From assembly GCA_963853835.1 (NCBI GenBank), contig OY970823.1, positions 66,783,845 to 66,847,844 on the forward strand: DNA of 64,000 nucleotides. Direction: 5' to 3'. Below the pieces are notes generated by a model that was not told where the DNA came from, searched no databases, and saw only the letters and a program-made list of their open reading frames with translations. Made by a program: the position numbers and the translations under genes. Source of the stretch: Calendula officinalis (lineage: Eukaryota > Streptophyta > Magnoliopsida > Asterales > Asteraceae). Numbering within the stretch: the stretch's first letter is position 1; every line of letters begins with the position of its first letter. Of the stretch, positions 56,651 through 64,000 are shown in pieces.

Positions 56651-57563
56651 GGGAATGGATTAGGTTTAAGATTTGTGCTTCACTTTCTTTTTTCTCACCC
56701 TCTTGATGATTGTACCTTTTTTTCCTCCCATTTTTTGAAGTGTCGTAAGTTTTCATTTAATCTTGACGTTTCTTTTACTTAAGTTTAATAAAAGTTCTAC
56801 ATAAGTACGAAAAAAGTTGAGATTTTGTAAGACTAGAGAAGATATAAAGAAACCACACGAAATAGGATTGTTAATTATGTGGGGATGGAAGTATGCCTAT
56901 GAAGTTATGTCGGTCCAGTTGCCGTTTTATTTATTATGCAAAATTGATTCTCGATTCGATTAATTCTAGTCTAAAAACTGAATAAAACTAGAAAAAGTCG
57001 ACAAAAATGGAAAACCTCAGTAAGGTTTGGTACAAAATGTTGTCATTTCGGTATTCAGTCCAAACAAAACTGTTTACTTGGTTTTTAGTTTGGTCCGATG
57101 CATGCCGTTTAATTTAAACTATTGGACCGGCTAGATGGAAGTGGCATAAACAGATTGCATGTATGTGATTATGAATTTATGACTCCTTATTGGGAATGGA
57201 AAATAAAAAAGCAAAAGGAAAAGATTAAAAAGAAAAAGTTGGTAATTTGCACTTTCCGAGCTCTATTTTTTAATCCTTCCATCTACAATCTTCACAACAA
57301 TTTTTTAAAATTCATGATCACATTGAACATTGTCTACACAAGATGCACGAAAAAAAAATTCTTTTGACTACAACTTTGTGATTTTTCGGTTGCAAAGGAG
57401 TAAACATTTTCCATTATATATGTACAAGTCTATACTAACTATGAAATTGCAAAATTCGTGTTCTTCATCATTTACATCTATTAAAAATCAATTAATCAGA
57501 CTAAATCCATTCACGCGATCTTGCAACAAGTGAATGACATGCTCCAGATGGTTCGATATATGA
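56651..57563. other. Intergenic, downstream of the ATL-like gene
   Basis: No supported gene. I looked here on the minus strand for the missing RING-H2 exon (C-x2-C...C-x-H-x3-H...C-x2-C) and found none. Confidence 0.5.
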
Positions 57564-58572
57564 TCACAATGTTTCAAGATCCCCGATTAACATCTCCCAT
57601 TCATGTTCCTTGATTTGTGATTTCTTCGAGCAATACGACTTCACACATGCTAATCCCGCAACCACGAAAACCAAAATCACCATACTTATTTCTGCAAAAT
57701 TTCAAAGTAGAAAAAATCAAAAACCAAAATGGGTAACACAACAACTGAATATGGTTATATTAATGGTGTTGATTTTTATATCACAAAAAATAATCTATAT
57801 ACACTATTTTATAGTGCCTCTATAGTTTATTAGATGTATAAATTATAATGTGATGTAAGAAATCATGTATATGGTGTACAAATCAACTTTCATATAGTAG
57901 TATATAAATAGTAGAAATCTAGACATATAAAATTTGAAAATTAATATTGACTTTGACTTCAAAAGTAAAAGCAAAGTCTTGGTTTCTTAGAACATTACCT
58001 TCTCCGATGGATTGAAGACCAAACAACCCTCTTTTATCTTCTGCAAAATCTTTAAAACCAGCAGAATTCCAAGTGAAATCAAGACCAAAACTGTCATCAG
58101 AAACGTAAGAAGTGTACGCAAATGGAATTGAAACATTTTTCACAATCTCACAAAAATTGGGTACACCAAAAGATGATTCCACAACATAAACATGATGTTT
58201 CAAACCACTTAAACACGGAACTTGTTCGAAAGAAGCCGGAAGATTAACCGAGCAATTCAAATACGTATAATTTCCAACCACATGGTAATACCGAAAGGGT
58301 GTCTGATAAAGATCAAGATTCAAGAAAACTTCAAAGACACAATCTTTTGGGTCGATTAAAGTGAGTTTCTTGTGATCATAAGAAAAAGATTTCACACCCA
58401 GATCACCATAACCTGGAAACTTTATCATGGTTTGATTCTGTTTGCAAAATGAGTTGACTTTGAACGGAAAATTGAAATGGGGTTTATCATGGTCGCAGAT
58501 TTTGGAAGTGGGTTTTCCGTCAAGAACCGTAAAGATCAAGAAAATGAGAATGAAGAACTTGAAAGCTTCCAT
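57564..58572 (-). CDS. GUB_WAK_bind membrane protein, ATL20/21-like without RING finger
   Basis: Two exons on the minus strand, 58572-57999 and 57691-57564, with a GT-AG intron of 307 bp; phases join to 233 codons plus stop. Start is the ATG at 58572 (an upstream TTG-initiated frame is not used). Residues 1-19 are a signal peptide (KFFILIFLIFTVLDG). Residues 24-155 resemble the Cys-rich galacturonan-binding GUB_WAK_bind domain (FNFPFKV, DPKDC, NYTYLNCS, VPCLSG, FCEIVKNVSIPF), with N-glycosylation sites at N46, N101, N106 and N146. Exon 2 supplies a transmembrane helix (ISMVILVFVVAGLACV, 193-208) and a 25-residue tail ending LIGDLETL. In the ATL20/21/22 E3-ligase group this exon normally goes on to a RING-H2 finger; here it stops. 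The usual CGYPGFxLxC stretch is also missing after FPF. It could be a decoy-like receptor or a decaying gene. Confidence 0.78.
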
Positions 58573-59361
58573 TAGAGACAATTGAAGAAAAGAAAAGATG
58601 AAATTGGCGGAAAAAGTTACGTTCTTGGATACTTGTATGAAGCAGGAGTTGTTTAAATGTCTGTTGTCATTCTCGGGGACTTCTTTATAACTGGGTAGAC
58701 TGAGTCAAGAAACAGGTACAGCTTGTTATGCATGAAGTATAAGTGGTTATATAATGATTTGTTGAAAAAAGTGGACTTGTATATTGGGTTTGCTTAGTGT
58801 AGCAAACAACTGAAATTGGGGGGAAAAGGAAATTGCACTTTTGTGCGGACTTGTAGTCTAGAAGGGCCACCTATTTTTCGAAAGTCTTCTCACTTGAATT
58901 ATAAAATGGGGAATTGCAGTTGCAGACTTGTAGTCGAGAAGGACTTCCTAGTGTTAAAGATGTCTAAGATGATCTCCTAAAGATTACGCGTTCGATCTTC
59001 TCAATCTTCTCATTAGATAAACATTTACAGATGATCACTGAATCAGACACAACCACAAAAACACTCAAAACAACAGTTAGATCGCATACATCAAAAGCAA
59101 AATTTGATCTTGAAAAGAACTTGATATAAATATGAATACCGGGTAAGAAGTTTAGATTGGATCATATGATTTGGATTGGTAATAAGTTTAGAAGCAAGGC
59201 CCAAATAGTATAATTTCTTTTGTAAACATATATACATTTAATTCCTTGTTCTTTTAACAGCTAAAACCCACCCCATAAATATAGATGTAATTAACAAGGT
59301 ATCCTATCCTCGCGTGTTGCGGCGGGACTTTAAATCTAATCTTTTTAATGTAAAAAGTAAA
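58573..59361. other. Upstream region of the ATL-like gene; Helitron-like remnant
   Basis: Holds the presumed promoter of the minus-strand gene; no clear TATA box was fixed. At 59305-59330 the minus strand reads CCCGCCGCAACACGCGAGG, like the 3' hairpin of plant Helitrons (compare 50588), but no terminal CTRR is present. Confidence 0.35.
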
Positions 59362-59370
59362 TTACTATTT

Positions 59371-59571
59371 GGGTTTTTCTGACATATGCGGCATATGTTA
59401 AAGTGAATTAATGATCTTAAACTTTCTAAGAATTCCACAAAAATCATTTAATACATCACTTAAAACTATCAAATTTGAGTTTATTAGATGTTCATTGCTA
59501 CAATTTAAGAAATTTTGACTTCATTAAATTCACCTTAACATATGCCTAGGAGGCATATGTTAGAAAAACCC
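59371..59571. mobile_element. Small MULE-like MITE with palindromic TIRs, copy C
   Basis: TIRs GGGTTTTTCTGAC / TTAGAAAAACCC as in copies A and B, but the palindromes are different: ACATATGC-G-GCATATGT at 59382-59398, and AACATATGCC/GGCATATGTT around a 5-base centre at 59537-59561. 9-bp TSD TTACTATTT / TTATTATTT, one mismatch. 201 bp. Confidence 0.83.
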
Positions 59572-60220
59572 TTATTATTTCAATACTACGAAATATATTA
59601 ACTACTTTCTTATCGCGCGCCCTTAAGATATGAGTTAAAAAACCCCATTAATAATATAAATCTACTTAAATTATAAGTTTGTATCACATTTTAAAAAAAG
59701 CGAAAGTTCATATATTCAATTATCATTTATTAAAATGGATATATAAAAGATGTCCACGGCTCTCAAGAAGATTAGATTTATTAGGTAGTATATACAACAT
59801 AAATTTATATGTTTTAATAATATATTTTGAATTACGGAACGGATATGCTTTTTTAAACGGGGTTTTGTTAAATCTTAATGAACAGTTCCCTTTTCACCAT
59901 CTCTATATATAATAAAAGAGACTTTTTTTGAATTTCTGCCACATAGATAAATCCACTTGGCACTTCTAGGTCCTTCCTTCCTACATAATGCGAATTCGAT
60001 CAGTTATGGAATTCGAGCAGTCATGGAATGCGAAATATAACTCAACGTTGTTTTCCAATCGCTGCCTGTTTGAAGCTAGAACAATTTCTCCGGATTCAAG
60101 TTTCGTTCTGTTGATGGTACAACTTTTAGTATTTAGGTTCTCGGTGATCAACCAATTACCTGCTTCAGTTTGGCACGTATATTGATTAAACGTTCAATCA
60201 ATTAACTGCTTCAATTTCCA

Positions 60221-60523
60221 ATGTTTATCGATTATGATCTTCAATTATGTGTGTTCTTTCTACTTTTATTAGGTTTTGATACTTCTTATTTTATAGGTGT
60301 TTGGCGTAATGTCCAAGAGATTAATTTGGGTGTAATGAGGTTTGGGTGTTTGGCAAGTGTAAGTGATATTTTAATTCCTTGCTTTGATTCTGATTATACG
60401 TTTGTGAATTGTAATATTGTTAGAAATCATTATAACCAGGTAGAATTGCCGATGGTAACAAGTGATATGCTAGCAAGGAATTGGTTCAATGTGCCGATGG
60501 GGTCAGCTTTTAAACTCCGTTAA
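60221..60523 (+). CDS. Unrecognised 100-aa frame inside the Helitron
   Basis: ATG to TAA, 100 codons, starting with a hydrophobic stretch (LCVFFLLLLGF) followed by a polar segment that ends LPMVTSDMLARNWFNVPMGS. I do not recognise the family with confidence; the C-terminal part faintly recalls a plant B3-type DNA-binding fold, which would make it a captured exon. A shorter frame (59988-60185) lies before it. It may equally be a chance frame. No splice model could be supported. Confidence 0.25.
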   Translation: MFIDYDLQLCVFFLLLLGFDTSYFIGVWRNVQEINLGVMRFGCLASVSDILIPCFDSDYTFVNCNIVRNHYNQVELPMVTSDMLARNWFNVPMGSAFKLR

Positions 60524-62480
60524 CAAACATAGATATCTTATCCTTAGATTATCTAATGTTTTATCATATGTCTTTATGTTGTAAATGCACGTTTGCCCGA
60601 TATGTCCACGGGAACTGGTTTGTGAGCCAGTTAACCATATAGCAATTAACCGGTTTGCATAATTTTTTTTATATAAACTGCAACATCCGTAAATTTCATA
60701 CACGAGTTCATCTACATGACATGATAACGGCAGGTACTTCTGATGCTGATGATTTTGACCTTATAGTTTTGGTCCATTTGGCTAGGAAATTGTATCGTTT
60801 TGACACATGCTGGTAAGGTAATTTCAAGATGAACATGTACAAGTTTTTTAAATAATGTTTATTATCATTTGATTATCGTGTTTATTATCATTTTAATTTA
60901 CTTCAACACGTTTCTGAAATCAAAGTACAAACATGAAACACCACAACCATTCATTTGTTGAAATCTGTAAGTTCTTTACTCTATATTAAAGCAATAGAAC
61001 ATGATAAAAGGGTATTTAGACATTCATCTAATAGACAATGTCTTCTATTAACGCGTCAACAGTTGATTTTGCAATACTTATAGAACAGGGGCTTGATTCT
61101 GTAATATTTCTTAAGAGTCTCCTTTCAAGAATACTAAGCGATTATCTCTAATTTGTATAGTTTTAATCTTTAAGGGTGATACAAAACGGGTCGATTTTGG
61201 CCATATTTTGTTTCTAATGGGTTAAATAAATAATTTTTTATTTCTTTAGGTAAAATGGAAACGGGTTGCATGGTTCAAACGAGTCAAAAGTCACCCAAAG
61301 TGTATACGAACTGCATATAACCTTCTAATTTACTTTATTTCAAATTTTGACCCAACCCATTTTGATACAACTTATGATTTACCCGTTTGACCCTGAGCCA
61401 CCCATTATGTCACACCTACTATTTGAAGTTATGATTTCAGGTGTATTAGATATCTTATCTGGTGACATGGCACGAGGTGTAAAAGTGCATACAAAATATT
61501 TGGACACATAATTTTTGATTTGTCAAGTGAAAGAAGAATGGTCTTATGTTTAAAGTGCATTGTTAATTGTTAATTAGCGGACAAACATTTTCAAGATGTT
61601 CTTGAATTTATTGTAAACATAAGGCCAAAGATGCAAACTTTTACTCATATACAAGACATATTAATGGTTTTGCTGCTATACTTGAAGATCAGTGGCAAAT
61701 TCAGAACCAAAGTTAACCAGGGTTTTCATAAAACTTTGAGCGGGGACCATGTACAAGTTTTCCACTAATTTTCTTTTATCAAATTTTTTTCCACATGGGA
61801 GTTACCCACCAAGCGGGGACCTTGCACCCCCTTATTTGATAGTGGACCCGCCAGTGTTGAAGCCCACACAACCAGTGAGTAGTTTATAATGATTTTGACC
61901 CAATCTTTATTTTTTATATAAATTGTGTAAGCAATTATCCAATAGAGAGCACCCCAAGGTAGTTTCCGTGTTCTTGAACAAAGGGAGACAACTACATACA
62001 ACCGGCTCATGGGATTTTAAGAAACTTGAAAATAATGGTGTAATTTCATCAAACCTAAATGTGATGGTCAATAATTTTCAGTTAAGCACATTTCTAATGC
62101 TGTAAACATGGTCACTAATTATTTGGGATTTTGTGTGCACCAAATCCAGTATATGTTACAGTTACTTATGAAGCTTGATAGTTACTTATGAAGCTTGATA
62201 GTTGTTCGACATATTTGCTTTGATAGTTTTGACTAACATGCTTCATCCCAATCCAGTATCATTTTTATAACGTTTATCGCATCAGCCATTTCCTTTATAG
62301 GTTTTGGAAGAATTGGAAGATTAGTGTTTAGAATAGCAACATTTTAGAGGTCTGTTTATTGATGCCAAATACATGGTATGGACTTCTTTTTATTTGTCAC
62401 ATGTTGACTTTTTAAAGTTAAAATATCACTTCATGATAGCACCAATTCTCAACTTTTAGATATTATTTAAACAAAATATA

Positions 62481-62797
62481 TACTTCCTCCGTATCAAAGT
62501 AAGTGACACACTTTCCATTTTAGGGTGTATCAAAATAAGTGACACACTTTGAAAACTTTCCTTATTTGGTAAAAATTATGGGACCCATACCCACTAAATA
62601 TCCACTTTAATAAAGTGAAATTACCTTTATACCCTTACTTTTACATTTAAAACTCATTAATATCACTTTATTCAAGAAAAGTGGAACCCAATCTCCACTA
62701 ACTATGTACTTTAATATATTTTAACCTCTACTTTAATCTTTTACCTCAAAAAGCGTGTAAAGCAATTTGTGTCACTTATTTTGATACGGAGGAAGTA
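62481..62797. mobile_element. Stowaway-like MITE in the Helitron
   Basis: TIRs TACTTCCTCCGTATCAAAGT / ATTTTGATACGGAGGAAGTA, with TA at each border. Just inside the left TIR is a direct copy of ATCAAAATAAGTGACACAC. 317 bp. Best-preserved member of the family also seen at 2834-3140. Confidence 0.92.
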
Positions 62798-63270
62798 ATA
62801 TACTTCGATTAAACATGAATTTGAGCATGTAAATAAATTTTAATATTTTATACAATGTTTTGTTAATTTCAGGATTCAACTCACAATTTGTTTAACCATC
62901 AAAGTTGTTGATGAGCAAAAGAAGACGACCCATGGGGAAAATCGGCAAGGCCAAATTTTTTTTCTCATTTGAATTTTATAAATGTTCTGGATTCCGTATT
63001 TATTTCTTAAATTATGGACATCTTAACATGTGAATCTGCCCGTTTCCAGGGCCTTTCGGGTCATGGTCAATCTTTTAATCCACCCGGTGACTTACCAATG
63101 TATTTGTAACTATACCGTTCTTTGGGCACTTTGAGATATACGAGGCCCTTTAATATAAAAATTTTCATTGTCGCAAACATGTTATCACATCTTTTTTACT
63201 TTGATTGATATATTATATTTGCGTAATATTTCTAGAAGCCACCCGTGATTTATCACGGGTTATAGACTAG

Positions 63271-64000
63271 TAAATGTATATATAAAGAATAAGTTTTATT
63301 ATTTAATTAAAATATAGGAAGGATCTAAACTTGTTTATCTATATTACAAACACTTGGATTATGTTATTATTTTGTTGTACCAAACAATGTCCAGCTTTCC
63401 ATGGCATGTCAGCGATCTCACTTTTATACTGTACAACATTTGCCGTCTAATAATCATAATCAATACGTCTAATTATATTATATACCTCATGACCCGATAA
63501 TATTGATAAGAAAAGAGTGTATATAATTTGTTATTTTTATATATAATCATATTGTATACAAGACATGTCAATAATCACAAAATTCAACCAAATGATGATA
63601 TTAAACCAAATCCATACAGTGATTTTTTTTTATGGTTTTAGTATTAAGGTAAAGGGTGCTTTATTTAAAATAACTTAATAGTCAGTTTTTAATGGTAGTT
63701 AGTATTATCTTACTACTATATAAAGCATTTAGGCCTACCCCATTAAACAAGTTTAAGGAGCTCCTTAAACTTGATTTTAAGGACCTTTCCACTTTTGTTA
63801 GTTAGTTCTCTACCTTAAAAAAAAATCCTGCTAATAAGATTCGAACCCAAGACCTCTCCTAACTTATCACTATGTGTTAACCACTTGTTATACATTACAC
63901 TTTGGTAACACCACACACACTTAATAACAAAAGTCTGTTACTCGAAAACCATTTTATCCAATAACATTAAATATACGACGCTGTAAATCATCAACTCTTA
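63271..64000. other. Intergenic with a tRNA-like SINE fragment
   Basis: No gene. On the minus strand from about 63900 to 63815, AGTGGTTAACACATAGTGAT and then GGGTTCGAATCTTATTAGC look like diverged pol III A and B boxes followed by an A run (T run at 63818-63827 region on the plus strand is A-rich reversed), so an old SINE is possible. No TSD was established. Confidence 0.35.

Larger units (their letters stand above)
59900..63270 (+). mobile_element. Non-autonomous Helitron, 3.4 kb
   Basis: Starts with TCTCTATATATAATAAAAG after an A (59899) and ends ...CCCGTGATTTATCACGGG, TTATAGA, CTAG, followed by T (63271). TC start, a strong stem-loop (ACCCGTGA/TCACGGGT) about 10 bases before CTAG, and insertion between A and T are the Helitron hallmarks. 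No Rep/helicase frame is present. The interior holds a 100-codon frame at 60221-60523, a Stowaway MITE at 62481-62797 and a possible hAT-like fragment at 61166-61431 with AAACGGGTCGATTTTGG. The first 600 bp may contain captured host sequence. Confidence 0.8.

Overview
The window is nuclear DNA of a flowering plant, almost certainly a eudicot. It is AT-rich, has spliced plant genes with GT-AG introns, and is packed with plant transposons. The LTR termini (TGTAACGACCCG...) and the overall repeat style would fit Asteraceae, but that is an inference and not proven by anything seen here. There is no sign of a prokaryote, an operon or CRISPR.

Only two host genes look credible. One is a four-exon class II HD-Zip transcription factor of the ATHB-2/HAT4 type on the plus strand (44270-45468, 294 aa). 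The other is a two-exon gene on the minus strand (58572-57564, 233 aa) for a secreted/membrane GUB_WAK_bind protein of the ATL20/21 group that has lost its RING finger. The only other intact long frame is the 1536-aa gag-pol of a Ty3/Gypsy element (29220-33830). Gene relics are a FAR1-like fragment (about 5.3-6.1 kb), a PIF/Harbinger ORF1-like Myb/NAM-associated fragment (41.3-42.0 kb) and two LINE 3' ends (0.4-1.6 kb and 51.4-53.1 kb).

Layout: 0-8 kb holds a truncated LINE, small MITEs and degenerate sequence. 8.2-18.4 kb is a solo LTR interrupted by a complete but non-coding Gypsy element on the minus strand. 18.4-26.5 kb is a patchwork of Harbinger-, hAT-, Stowaway- and Helitron-type non-autonomous elements. 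26.5-36.7 kb is a Mutator-like (MULE) element full of CACATGTG palindromes, itself split by a very young intact Gypsy element (27221-35594). 37-44 kb is mostly intergenic. 44-46 kb is the HD-Zip gene with a SINE just behind it. 46-57 kb is more MITEs, a second CACATGTG-type MULE nested in a LINE, and another solo LTR. 57-59 kb is the ATL-like gene. 59.9-63.3 kb is a Helitron.

For most elements I could identify exact borders by target-site duplications, which gives a clear nesting order. Two themes run through the repeats. (1) Four different LTR families in the window each carry perfect odd-length palindromes centred on CG-N-CG, with different arm sequences. (2) Two MULEs of one family, with 10-bp TSDs of the form TATGNNNATA, are both filled with palindromes built on CACATGTG, again with different outer arms. 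In both cases palindromic shape is kept while sequence drifts. These, plus a trio of 200-bp MITEs whose terminal repeats each contain their own palindrome, are the best candidates for undescribed biology here.
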